NCBI RefSeq assembly: GCF_905147045.1
Contig: NC_065896.1
Span: forward strand, 5,853,001-5,917,000
Source: Nymphalis io
Taxonomy: Eukaryota; Arthropoda; Insecta; Lepidoptera; Nymphalidae
Direction of reading: 5' to 3'
Length of the DNA stretch: 64,000 nt
The position numbers and the translations under genes are program-made. Positions 24,936 to 38,600 of this stretch are shown piece after piece (the first letter of the stretch is position 1; the number at the start of each line of letters is the position of its first letter). The notes beneath the pieces are model-generated. The model was not told where the DNA came from. It saw only the letters and a list, made by a program, of their open reading frames with translations, and did not search any database.

Positions 24936-27900
24936 TTATAGTATTATATAGTAATATATTTAGTTATCCTTCTACTATGTAAATTAATTATTCGGATATT
25001 AATAACATTATATCAATTACTCTCTACTTACACAATGCATAATAGGTGACAGACGTGCATGCATTAACATAACGTACAATTATATATAATTAAGTGGATA
25101 TAAGACTAATCCATAGATTCGTATTCACCACACGTATGTATGTAAATATTTCATTGCCGATCGTCACAAGTGCATAAGCCGACATAATATGATAATCATT
25201 ATTTATAATTAAGAAACGCTCTGTTTTTTTCGTTAGTTCATCTGAAGTCTGGATGTTTTTCTTTTGGAACCGGTGTTAGTTTTTAATTTTTTTATCAATA
25301 TTCTGTCTCTGTGTCCGTCTATCTAAATCTAAATTTTGTATAAATTGGCTGAACTATGAGAGTTCTTCTCTTTAGGTTTGATAACTGTAACTCTTGTTGA
25401 CTTCCTGTTAATCGAATGAAGTCGTGAATCAAAATACGAATTTAACTTTAATAAGCGATATTTTTTTTGGCTTAAGCTGGATTCTATCTGATCTAACTCT
25501 GAATTATTAATTTCTCTCTGACTTTGTATAGCCTAAATACCACTGCTAAAAAGCAGCATTAAAATATAGGCGTCGTTTGTGACGTAAAAATAATTAGGTT
25601 TTTATTAAATTCTGTGGTAGCCGAAGGATAATAAAACCTCCAAGCCAGCATTAATTAATATTTAAGTTTTCTATATCTTAAATATCTTGATCATCTTAAG
25701 TGAGTATGGTTATCTACTTACTACCCAATTATTTCAGATAACCTTAGCTATTGGAATCAAATGTCTTATAATCTCTTGTCTCTCCAGCTATGCATTAAAC
25801 ATAGTAGAAGGATCAGTACAACACTATCGCTTCGTTACGTTCAATGTATCTTCAATAATGGTAACTATCTGTTGGTATCTATGGTACAATGGTATCTATC
25901 TGCAAGTATGGCGGCCATGAGTTCCAGTGTTTGCATTGTTATTGGCCTAGATAGTGTCAAACGTGATTTACTGGCTATCAAAGATACCCCTCCCCCGTGT
26001 TCAATGAAAGCACAATATGCTACTAGTATACACTATACATCAAATGCTATTTAATTCGCGTTGCAAAATATGATGATCTTCATACATTTTTCTGCTGGAC
26101 TTTGTAAAGTATGAATAAAATTACATCTTGGTATTTTACATATGTATCAAAATAAAATAAAAATAACTAAGAATTCTGGTTCTTGAATGTTTGATTCTAA
26201 TCTGCTATACGTTGCCATATTACAAAGGTAGTATCATATTTGTTAGTGTGTGATGTTTGCAATTAAAAGACCAAGTGGATCGAAAAAATTGATAAAAATA
26301 CTGGATTTCTTTTTAATCGTATATCAATACTGTGAAGGCGGCATTTTCAAAAATATAAACCCAGCGCCATCAGCAAGATTAGACCTAATATTTTAATTAT
26401 TGTTTTGGAATAATAACGGATTCCTTCTGTACTTTAATCATCTTCCTTGATACTAGTCATTTGTCTTTGCACTATTCGCAGTCAATCTATAGAATTTAAA
26501 TATTTACTCAAATTTATATTTACATTATTATTTACACTCTGAATGAACAGAATGTGGTAGTCAATTGTGGAAAAGCACCAAATATAATAGATTTTATTTT
26601 GTACTCTCTTAGCTGTTTTGCATCTCATTATCTATGTCATTTTATTCATAGCTCTTATTCCAATCCATTTTTTTCCCTCATATTCGCAGTTTGTCTAAAA
26701 TTAATATATATTTCAATTGTACTTTGTATTTTTGAAGAGATATTTCCGTCGAATCTATTTTAAAATATTATTTAACTTTTGTAAGCTATGATTGTTAAAG
26801 TTACATTGTCTACAAAGTTATCAAATTCGTGTAAGAATTCGGAAATACAGGTGTGTAGCTCAACCTAAAGAGTAAATGATGTTTTAAGATTATTATTTCT
26901 TCCATAGTCAGGTTTTAGTTTTTTAAATTATTTTTATATTAAAATTATTTTCACGTTTGTGTAGTGCCACTATACAATTAACTTAGTATTGGATTTAGTT
27001 TTGTTTTTATTTTGGCTTATAGAGTTAAATTATTGGATTAAATTAAAAAAAAAAAAATACTCCTAATCTTTCTAATTTTTCAAGAGGTTTGGAGAAGTGA
27101 GGATTTACACACTTACAGAACTTTATTATTAGTCAAGAAACAAATAAATAATCCATTTACAGATCTGTCTACTGAGAGTCATATATGCCTATCCCTTAGC
27201 AAAAGCGAAGTGCCTTATTATCTGTATCGATCAATGTTTTATCTAAAGTACACCTTGTTATGTGTGCACAGTAACAGTTCAAGTGATTAGCGGTAACATT
27301 TTTTCTTCTTCTGCTTGCAATTATTTTTAAAATTCGGTTAAAAAATGCTCGATTCCGGCAAATCCATCTTTGCCTGTCTTTGTTTAATCATCAAATGTAC
27401 GAAAACTACACTTGTTGTTGTTGTTCTTTGCTAACCATGTCACCACAATAACATAAGACACATAACACCGCGTGGAGGCTGGGTTACTCCCAAATTTTGA
27501 TATTATTTAATGTTACGCTCACATCTTTTGTTTTTTTTTTGCTTAATGGTACTTCATATTCACAAATGTATGTGTTAACCCTATTCCAATCGAAAAAGGA
27601 GTAAAGATAAACAAACCATAGATTTACATATCCCTGTGATTTGCTAAAAGCTCTGCCGTATTATTCACTATAAACAATTCTTGGTTAATTTCACCTTTAT
27701 TTATAATATCACTATTCCACCTAACCTTTATCACTTCAATTTTACTTTCAATGTTTATTTTAGAACTTAGCTAACATTAATTACGTTTTTATTGTATTAT
27801 CGTTTATATAGTATAACGTCTTATTTTTTTTACTTTGCCTTTTCTAATAATTCCTTTATTTTTAAAAGAAAATTAAAAATGCAAACTTAAATACAAACGC

Positions 27901-29112
27901 AGAAAGGTAATGCTTTCTACCTAAAGCCCGCTTTTATTTAAAAAAGAAACGAAAAGGTTTAAGTGGGTCACTGGTGCTTTATGAAATTCTATTCGGTTCG
28001 ATCCGTTAGATATGTGGGCTTTTGTGCTGTCTCTTATTCAATATGTGTCTGTACTTTACACACCTAAAGGACTACTAAAGTTAACTATATATAATAAGTA
28101 TATAGTGGTACTATAATAAATTACATTTATGCAATGTATAAAAGGTATATAAAACATAGCATTATTATTTTATTTTTTATTGTCTTTCAATCACAAAAAC
28201 TTTCTAGAAGAATAAATCTATCACAAACTTTAATACGTTTATAGGAATATTTCGTTTAACACATTTTAATAAATTTAAAAAATATTTGTCATTAAGTTAA
28301 AGTATACAGTATTTGGAAATTGGGTAACCCTTATTATAACATCGTTATTGCAAAACATTACTATGATAATATATTATATTTCAAATACAACAACTTGGCA
28401 ATGGTCGGGGAGACCATATCTAAAGTTTAAAGGTGAGCATGAAACATATACAACATTGAGATGAAACTCAGTGTTGTTTGCCCAAATTTGAACCTGTTAT
28501 CTTTGATTAGATTAACATGTTCTGCTCACTAGTGTCTTGGCTTATTCTAAGCAAATGTAAATTTAAATTAAGAATGACAATATTTTAATACTCAAAGGCC
28601 TATTAAAATAGGTATGGTAACTGAACTATTTTAATTATTATAAAGATTTTATACAAAGTTTTAATAAATTCGGTGAGAATTTTTTATAGATAATAAATTT
28701 TTGATATAAATGTTGTCTAATAAAATTAAAGATAAGTCCATTATATACAATAAGATTTATTTAGAAAGTTATAATTAGCTATTTAACTAATGCATATTGC
28801 TGAAGACATTTTTTTTTTAATATAATATAAGTTAAGAATAAATTATAGATTAATCTGAATTTAGAGAAACTAATGGTATAATCATTTATTAGATTTTTTA
28901 CCTATTAAAAGTCATTTTGTCAAAAATCAAAAATCCTTAAAAAATACTATAGACAACATTAAGATTTTAATATCAAAATTTGGTGTGTTTATAAATATTA
29001 GACAGACTGTTTTCACAAGTCTATTATATTTTTGTGTACTTTTAAAATGAACTTAAAAGCACCATTAATTAGTTTATCACAAAATGGCACTATGAGAATT
29101 GTACACATTGCA
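24936..29112. other. Spacer without recognised gene
   Basis: AT-rich. Bases 25687-26054 hold two overlapping plus-strand open frames (77 and 97 codons) with a pyrimidine-tract AG at 25738 upstream of one, but no family resemblance. A worn family I head lies at 28435-28542. Nothing else could be supported. Confidence 0.5.
28435..28542 (-). repeat. Family I SINE head, decayed
   Basis: Minus strand reads AAGCCAAGACACTAGTGAGC, then AACAGGTTCAAATTTGGGCA and CAACACTGAGTTTCAT, matching head, box B and the start of the body. The rest is missing. Confidence 0.5.
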
Positions 29113-29118
29113 TTTATT
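29113..29118 (-). promoter_or_regulatory. Candidate poly(A) signal of gene B
   Basis: AATAAA on the minus strand, about 270 bp after the gene B stop codon at 29385. The sequence between shows no open frame. Other AT-rich variants lie nearby, so the site used is uncertain. Confidence 0.4.
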
Positions 29119-29384
29119 AACTATTTTTTAAGAAGGTACATTCTAAAACTTCTATCAAACTAACACTTACAATATAAATATAACAGCGCCACATATTTTT
29201 GGGTCCTTTGTTTTCCGTTTAACACAACCCATTTTAGTTAAAAACGTGCGAAACATTAAAATTTCAGCCCATTCTTGTCCTAAGTTCTTAAAAACATTCT
29301 AGCTAATTGCTATGCAATGTTTAAGGGGAAATTTAATACATTAGTATTTAGTACCCTCATATTGGTACGCAAAAATATATTTTC

Positions 29385-29603
29385 CTATAACGCTGTCCCT
29401 TCTGCTTCCTTCTTTTTGCTGCTTTCCTTATCTTCATTAGCAGTTTTGAGTGGACCATGTTTCCAGCCTTCAGGGTAACCGTATTGACGTACATCGTCCC
29501 ACCATTGTTGTTTCCCATCAGCCCAGATACAGTATATTACGTTGGTTCCAACGAGCACCGCGAAGCATACCCAGAATGCCAATCGCCATTGAACTAATGT
29601 TGA
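29385..29603 (-). CDS. Gene B terminal exon: last helix, tail and stop
   Basis: 219 bp with acceptor TTTTTTTCAG and stop TAG at 29385-29387. Encodes WRLAFWVCFAVLVGTNVIYC, then WWDDVRQYGYPEGW and a lysine/glutamate-rich cytosolic tail. Confidence 0.95.
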   Translation of the reverse strand, partial: STLVQWRLAFWVCFAVLVGTNVIYCIWADGKQQWWDDVRQYGYPEGWKHGPLKTANEDKESSKKKEAEGTAL

Positions 29604-32600
29604 CTGAAAAAAAATGAATAGGTAAATACTATACTATTGACAAAACAGTAAAACGTCCAAATTTATTTTCCAGAAATTGGACAATAAATATTGGTTTCAG
29701 CCGAATAAGGATGGATAAACATGGATCGTGAAAAAACAAAGTAGCACATTTATAACCATTACAGTTTAAATTACTGCCTGAAACGGTTTTGCAAAATTTC
29801 TTTTGTGTGATCAGCACATTTAAATGTTAAGAGTGGGGAATTAATAATTTAATTTATTAAACGCTTTTGCAAAGTACTTTCGTGATTATTATCTTTCTTA
29901 TAAGTATATAAGCAATTAGAAAATCCAGGCAGACTTTGACGTTAGAAAATCCATCACAAAGACGTCATGTCATGAAATCATGACATGTTTTTGTTTTTTG
30001 TACATACAAAATATGAACATACAAACAGTAAGCTAATGTACAAGAAAATTAAAGTGTGCAAAGGCTAACTTATCCCAATAAAACCTTTATTGCTTGAGCC
30101 GCAAACATGAATTATTCTACGAACCGACAGAAATTATTTATATCGCTCACTCGCCATTTTTACATAGGAACAGCAGTTTTTTTTCTTATAGAATAGGAAG
30201 GCAAATGAGCATATGATAAGTGGTCACCAACCATAGACATTGGCATTGTAAGAAATTTTAACCTTCGCTTACATCACCAATGTGCCACCAACCTTGGGAA
30301 CTAAGATGTTATGTCCCTTGTGCCTGTAATTACACTGGCTCACTCACCCTTCAAACCAGAAAACAACAATACCAAGTATTGCTGCTTTGCGGTAGAATAA
30401 ACAGTACAAGTATTGGCAGAATAACTGACAACTATGTGGACTGTAAGCTTACGCCTTATCCTAAGTCTTATCCTAAATAAAACTGGACTATAATATATAT
30501 TTTATAAAAGCAACAAACTGACAGCAATAAAAATTGCTGGTAACATTCAAAATTACATATTATATGTAACAATATCCGTTAACTTTTTTGGAACTGATCT
30601 ACACTTTAATGAAGTTTTGAACAAACATCTCAGATTCAAATATTATCTGCGAGCCACAGATAAGAGTAAGATAACAGCTAATCTTAAGGACTATATATAT
30701 CCGTACAATTATAGTGCACAGGTGTGCTAACTTCCATACAATCTCTATTCCTTTAGCTTAATAATGCAGCAGTACAGTAATTCTACTCCACCGAAGAAAA
30801 TTAAAAACCAACGGCTTTGCTTAGCTTGCATGTTTTCCGAATTTCGGAAATTTAAAATTGCCAATTCTCTATATCCGAACGGTTACTGAGAGTTCTAGGC
30901 ATTTTCGGAATTTGAATCCAGAACCTTTGTAACAGGAACCTATAAGTAAGGCAGTACATCATTGAGGCAATTAAAAGCGAAATCTAGCTGATGATATCAG
31001 ATTGAAACACGGATTACAGAAATAAAATTACAATAACATAAATTTGACTAGTAACTTGCCTAATCATTATTATAATATAAATCCGCAACGCAACATAGAA
31101 ATATTTTGTAAGCTGCTAATTGGTAATTAAAACAGACATCGATGTTGTTAATTAAGAAGTTTATGTTGTTATGCAAACAAATACAGGGATGTTCTATATT
31201 TATTAATTTCCGCTTATGTATAAAATTATATGTAATCGTAAGCATAAAATTGTAGCGGGTAAAATGTTTAAGTTATCACGAGGTTGTTTTATTAATAATA
31301 ATGATATATATAATAATATATTTGAACAATAAGACTTATAATGCTACTAATTTACGAGCGTACTTTGAACAAATGTCGTTCAAATTATTATAAAACATAA
31401 TTATTATTTAGTTAACTTCTCAGATACTTACGTCGGGAGTTAACAGTCCTATGAGATAAGGAGTGATAATGCCTGATATTGTCGACGTTCCGTTGATCAT
31501 AGCAGTCAATGAACCAGCATAGTTAGGTGCCAAGTCCAGTGCATTTACCTAAAAAACAAAATTACGTTCATAAGCACCGTTTTTTAAGCGATGTTAGCTT
31601 AAAGGCTTCAACTTGTTTTCAGGCTTCACGGATGAGTAAAATTTCTAGGTGTAATTAAACTAATAAATTCATATTGTAATTTTATTTACGTAAATTATAT
31701 ATCAAACTAAAATTTAATTATTGTATTAATTATATATTATTTATAATTTTATATTATTGCTTGTACACTTCTTTATTATTATTATACTTTTTTTTTAAAT
31801 AACTTATTCCTTAATTATTAACTAATTATCAAGTAATAACGTTAATATGGAAAATAAAGTTAATAAATTTTAACATATATTTTATTATTAAATATGTAAA
31901 TTTTAACGTTTTTAATAATTCGTTATAGCTAATAGAAAACGAAACTCCAAATAATTAATAATAAATTAATTATTAATAAAAAACTGAACTTTTCATGTTA
32001 GCAAATTCTCTCTAAACAAATATAGCGCTTTAAAAGTTTAAGGAAATATGAAATGTAATAGAAATAACATGTATCAAACCTTCATGCCGCTATAAAAGCC
32101 ACCCATTAAAGCCATCGATGCGATAAAGTACGCGACAGCTGCAAAACGATCACATCCAGCGTATGAAGCTAATATAATACAGATGGCGGGACCAGTTGCA
32201 GCTGTAAAAATTTCGCAATGTATATTTGAGCAATACAATTTCGTTGTTCAAATACTTTCCATGCGAGTGTCTGGTATTTCATATAATACGTTTCTTTGCA
32301 ATTGCACGAAAAATATTGTTAAAGCTTTTACTTACATATAACTTTTTATAAAAAATAATATCAAATAACTTTATATAAAATAAATTAATAACATTGTCAT
32401 AAATATTATTTTTTTCAAGCGACTTGAAAATATAACTTAAGTTTCTCTGTGTGCGTATACAACCTAATCTTATGATTTATTCTCTAGGGTAATTAATACT
32501 TTAGACTTTAATTATTTCATAAATAATACACACATACTTAAATTCAACTCAAAGGCTAATAATTTATAAGCTTACGTAACGCTTGTGTTAATTTTTGAGT

Positions 32601-35600
32601 TTATACCATTAAATTAAGTAGTTATTCAATTCATTAATCAAGATTATTACTGTAATACATACCTATAGTAGTATGAATGATTCTTCCAGTTTTAATTGAG
32701 TGCCATTTTCGTTTAACACAGAAGTCACAAGCCCAGCCGAAAATGAAAGCACTGATCCACATAGCAAGGTAAGGAATGGATGTTAATGTTCCGGTAGTTG
32801 CGATGTTGAATTTAAGGACATCTGTCATATACTTGGGCAGGTCTGTTACCATTGTGTAGTAGCCCCAATCGTGACCAACCTGTAATGGTATCAAGTATAA
32901 TAATTTAAATTATATCAAATTCATGTAAATTTATAATAATAATAATTTTACGAAGAGATGATATTTATATAGGATATTTTATAAATCGATGCTCATTATC
33001 CATAAAATTAAAGACTAAATGAATAAATATCCCTTAAATTTTACGAGGAGTGATGTGAAATTTTTAATGTAACGATAAATTAATCACTTATTGTTTTTAT
33101 CACAAAATATTTTTGAATTTTTTATTACATATAAATAAAATGAAGTAAATGATAGATAAAATTTTTGAATTTAATTTTACAAAGTTAAATTGAGTATCTT
33201 ACCGCAGCGAATAAAAGTGCCCAAACCGGAACCGATCGAACGATGGCTTTCCATGGTACAGGATCCCTAATGTTTGCCTTTTCTGCACTAGTCACGGTTT
33301 CATTTAAATATTTTAATTCCTCGTCTGATATAAACGGATGTGTATTTGGAGTGCTGTAGCAGAATATACTCTGAAAATTATAATTTTTATTTATAGTAAA
33401 TATTGGATAAGTGCACCCTGAGAGTAACTTAACTCTATTATTATTAATCGCTACGATTAAGATTCTGTAATATAAATAACTCAAATTCATTATTATTATG
33501 ATTTTTATACAGCACTCTTTACCGGAGTACTTTGTCCTATTGCCAAATAACTTTGTATTGTCGTGTTCCCGTTTGAATGAGCCAGTGTATACTTACAGAT
33601 ATAGGAGTCATACCATCATAGATCAAGGGGTTAGTAGCGCATTGTTGGTGTATGGCGTGGCTTATATTTCTTGCACTGTCAGTATCGTGACCATCATCAC
33701 GTGAAACGAGACTTACAACTTCATAAAATTATTTTACAAAACGATTGTTATAGAAAGTCGTATCAACTTACCCAAGCAATAAACCATAAAATTCCAAAAC
33801 ATCCGAAGAAGTAGAAAACATTAGCCCAGTCTCCGCCACCCGCCATTAAAAAACCTGACATAAATGAACCGAAGATATTGCCTATTTGAGCACCACCGAA
33901 CACAACAGCGCCTTGTCGAGACCTCTCATGCGGTGGGACCCATCGAGCGAGCACAATCATCAAAGCTGGCATTGTTGGACCCTGAAATGATAACATTGTT
34001 AAAGTTTATACTTTTTTTTGTATCATTAATATAGGCTGCTTTGAAATTTAATTATATGAATAAACTAACTATTCCGCGCCATTTCACCCACGTTAAACGT
34101 TATTCCTCTATCTATCTAACGCAATTATTATTTTTTCAAATCGCTTTGGTATTACCTACGAAACTAAGAGCGTTCAAACAAATATGGTCTTCAGCTTTAT
34201 ATAATAGTATCGATGATAAGTTTTATCAAATACGATAACTATTATAAAACAAACTACTATTCAATCATATTACAAATCATAAGAAAGAAATATGCACTAA
34301 TGAATTTATAGAACAGTCAATGAGTACAATATTATATTCGAAACTTCTTACCTCGCCCATGCCTTGTAAGACACGAAGTATGAATAACCATGTTGCACCT
34401 CCAGCCTTCACAACAACAGGAGTTAATAAAGTAAATATGGCCGTACTCAAAAGACCAATTCCAAGAGTCCATTTGCCGCCGTATCGTTCCGCTAAGTACC
34501 CACCAGGGACGTGAGTAATGGCGTATCCATAGTAAAACGCACTAAGTATAAGACCTTGGGTCGACTCAGACCAGTCGAAGATGGCGTGCTAAAATAAAAA
34601 AAATGTGATTTCATTAAGAAAAAAATCTTGAATTATTTTTTGAAAAAGGCATAATCGAATATTTGGACTGTCTTTTTGAAATATAATTAAATCTTTACTG
34701 ACATTTATTTATGAAAAAATGCTCAACGCATATTTATGTCTTTTAGATAATTATTATGGGTAAAAATAAACAACTTACAGGTTTAAGCGCAACTGTTCCA
34801 TTAACTAATAATTCGCTGTCATCAGGACAAGCATCGGGATCAAAGTGCGCATCCTCGTTCTTGGTGTTATTTACCATCTGGGTCACCGCGAGGTTCAAAC
34901 ACACGCGCATAGTATACGCGTTGCAAACAGCCAGCAGTCCCATGATACCGAGGACATACCGCTGGGGAATTATGAACACTGAGCAAAGAAAATTGTTACA
35001 TGTAGTCTTGAAATTCATTTTACATAATTATCAACATCCAAAAATTATATATTTAATAATATAATAGTACATTAGATTGAGCCTCTTAAGTTTTTTGATG
35101 TGATACTTAATAAGAGATCAGGAGTTCAAGCCCGGGCAATCACTTTTGAATTTTCGACAAAATTTGAGTTTTTAATTCATTTCGTGCTCGTGAAATCGGA
35201 ATATGTCGTATGAAAATCTGCCACATATGTATCCAACCAGCTTTGAAGTTGATGGATGGAGCTTCAAATCTTCTCCACAAAGGAGAAAACATTAGCCCAG
35301 CAGTGGACCAACAGGCTTTTACTTTTTACACTAGATTAATAATTACATTGGAATAGTATCGTATGTTTTTTATTGAGTTAAGCTAATCTCTTATTGATAA
35401 GCTTGTTTCGATTTTTTCATAGTGTCCATAGTAATAATAGATTCTATATTATAATATTATAATAGATTCTAGCACATTTATTTTAAATAAGTAAACATAA
35501 CGAAAAAACCTACCTACTTATATAGAATTTTTATTACGTACAAGTATATTTAAAATTCAGTTGCAAAAGTTAACCCACACATGAAGTCAACAAAACGTAT

Positions 35601-38600
35601 AAAGGAATACTTGAAATACTTTCATAAAGCTAGCTATTCATTATGGCAGTGGAAGTAATATTATCAAAATAAGAATGTTTCCTTTATAAAATGACAGAAC
35701 AACAGAACACTTAAATCGATTTTACTATATCTTTGAAAGTAATTCATTTATAAGTTATTTCGTTTTTGAAAATATAAAAAAAAATTATAGCAACTTTTTC
35801 TTGTAATCAATAATTATTATATAGTATTTTTCATTTGTATGCAAAAATGCAAATAAATTGTCTGAAAAATAAGCTAGATTAGCACACTACGCAGCACATA
35901 TTATATTGCACAAGTAAAGCAAACATAATTGTACTCTATCCGATGGGATTGCTAATGCGAACGACCAGGAAGAAAAAGTCAAATAAGATAATGGCCTGCT
36001 CCGGGAATTGAACCTGGGGATAGGACCTCGAGATCTGTAGCGTTATAATACTATTAAGGCAGTCCGAGATATAAGTACAATCATTTAAGGATGCTTAGTA
36101 CAATTAGACGATTATCTTTAGAATAATATGTTTACGACAACGAAAATACTTACGCTTCGACACCCTTAACCGCCATCCTTGTAACATTGCAACGTAAAAT
36201 ACAAATATTAATGCAGCTAACGTTAATTTTGACCTGAAACAAAAAAAAACAAAAGTTAAAACAAAATTCATTTTATCATATTTTATTTAATATTTCACTA
36301 CCTAAACAAAATGCAACCGCAATTAGCAAATTAACAGGATGGGGTATTCCCAAGCGATAAAATTATGATCGATGGATTTCTCATTATATTATTAATAAGG
36401 CAACTTAAAGATAATTTTACGAGACATTATATTAAGGATTTCATTAATTTTATAATTATAACAAATCATACCCAAGAGCTCTGGCTTGTGTATTTGTAAA
36501 AGTCTACAAATAAGGACAAAATTATACACAAAAAAACTTCTAATGTATTCATGGTTTTCATTATTGTTTAAAAAATTAATATTTTTTACCGCTGATCAAA
36601 TCGCTCATAATTTCAATACATTGTGACTAGAAGCTGAAGTGTTTGTATAAAGATATTATTTTTGAGTACACGACCTTCAATATTTCATTGACACGGTTTC
36701 ATTACAATCTACTCAATATAGCGATCTAATCTTAACAAACTGGTGACATTAGAAGAATCACGCCGCGCTGAATACTATATTACTCAATCAATATATTTAT
36801 CCTTTAATAATAATTCTTAGCGTATGATTTATTTGAAAATAAACACAGATAGTTTTGAAGACTTATCGAACTCATCTGTTATAAATAGCGTTTCTTTTAA
36901 TGAAACTAAAAAACGGGAGTTAAAGACGAAGTCACGGCGAAATGGATAAAGCAGGCTAAATGGCTCGACTCTTGGTATAACCTCACTATTGAATAACGCG
37001 AAATTACTATTTAATAAGAAAGAGAAGCTAACATTTTTATCACTGTGGTCGTGATTAGTCTTAAATATATATAGTTTTTTATTTTAATCTCATCATCATC
37101 AATCATATTGGATTATGTTAAGCTTTTCCATGCACTACTATACTACACAGAGTATCACTACACTTGAAGTAGCTTAATTTTAACGTTAAACATTTGATTG
37201 ACCTACATACGATATACTTGTACATGTAAATTGTTACTTTTATTATTTTTAATTAACAATTACTAAGAAACATTTGTTCATTTGAAAGTTATTAAAATAT
37301 TTTTAATATTGCTAGTTTATTGCTATGTGCCCTTGAAGAACTAGATTTGTTCGATATCAACAAAATCATAAAAAAATATTATAATAACAATATACAAACA
37401 CACTTTATTGTTTCATAATCATTGAGGTCAATGGCTCGCTTAACGAAAATGAAACAAAGTAATACAAGGCTTTCAACAAAGTTAAACTATATATTTATGG
37501 CCTTACTTATAAACGATGCTTAGTGAATGTTTTGCTTAACACTTATTTCTCCTTTTCTGCCATTTTTGATTTGATATTTAGAAGAAAAAGACGCAGCATT
37601 GTTTAACTAATCACTCCGCTTTACAACGATTAATGTACAACAAATAATAATATATGTAATATGATTTTCAAGTACCACATGCTTCGCATATATGTATATT
37701 TTCCACACGTGTATGTGGGTTGGTATATACACATATGGAAACTGCGTGTTAGAAGAAGCTCCAATCCTCCCCTCTTTGTTTCTCAAAAGAAGAATATTAA
37801 TATGTATATATTTGTATACATGATCTATTTCCTAAGGAAATATGACATTTTAATCTAGTGATACTTTTTAAATTATATAATCATCACAATATATCCAGTA
37901 AAGTAATAATTATGATTTTATATAGGAGATGCAATTATATTCCAATGATACTTTTTCTTAGTTTTAGACGAAGGAATATGATTTATAACAACGGGCCTTG
38001 ACTCGACTGGAATGTGATTGCGAATGCACGCTTAGACTTTTTACATTCCCTACATATATTACGCAAATGTAAAAAAGTTTTAAAACGAGTATTTCTCGCG
38101 ATATTCAGCACATTTTAGACAAAATTCTATTTTAATTTTATATCTGTAGTCCACGGTTACATAAAATCAAAAAAGGCTGAATTTTCACATCCTTTATTTA
38201 AATTCCAACAAACGATATAAACGGATTTATTTCGTGAGTAAAAAAAAAACAATGTAAGAGTAAGAGACCATAAAATATCCCATTTGCTGGGCAAGGGCCT
38301 GTAAAGATGCTGATTTTTTTACTTATTCCACCGAATTCATCTAATACTGTTTGGACATGTGCCAAAATACCTATCGAGATTACACAAAGTGAATTTTATG
38401 GTTTTAAAAAATATATTAAATAGTCACAAGTTTCTCGAATTCAACCCATGTTTTACCTATTGACCTAACTCTACTTCTATTTTGATTTCTTTAAAGTTTT
38501 AAGTAATTAAACCTAAATTAATATAAAACTAAAATGACAAATATATTAATTAAATGAGACTTATTACAACTTGATTATAGTTAAATTTCTACTCACGCAT

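Noticed and set aside
25687..26054. Two overlapping plus-strand open frames with a possible acceptor at 25738
   Set aside because: No family resemblance, no partner exon in phase, and composition close to background; not enough to call an exon.
34320..34514. Plus-strand 64-codon open frame
   Set aside because: Antisense to gene B exon 4.
34756..35064. Plus-strand 102-codon open frame
   Set aside because: Antisense to gene B exon 3, whose minus-strand reading carries clear transporter motifs and splice sites.
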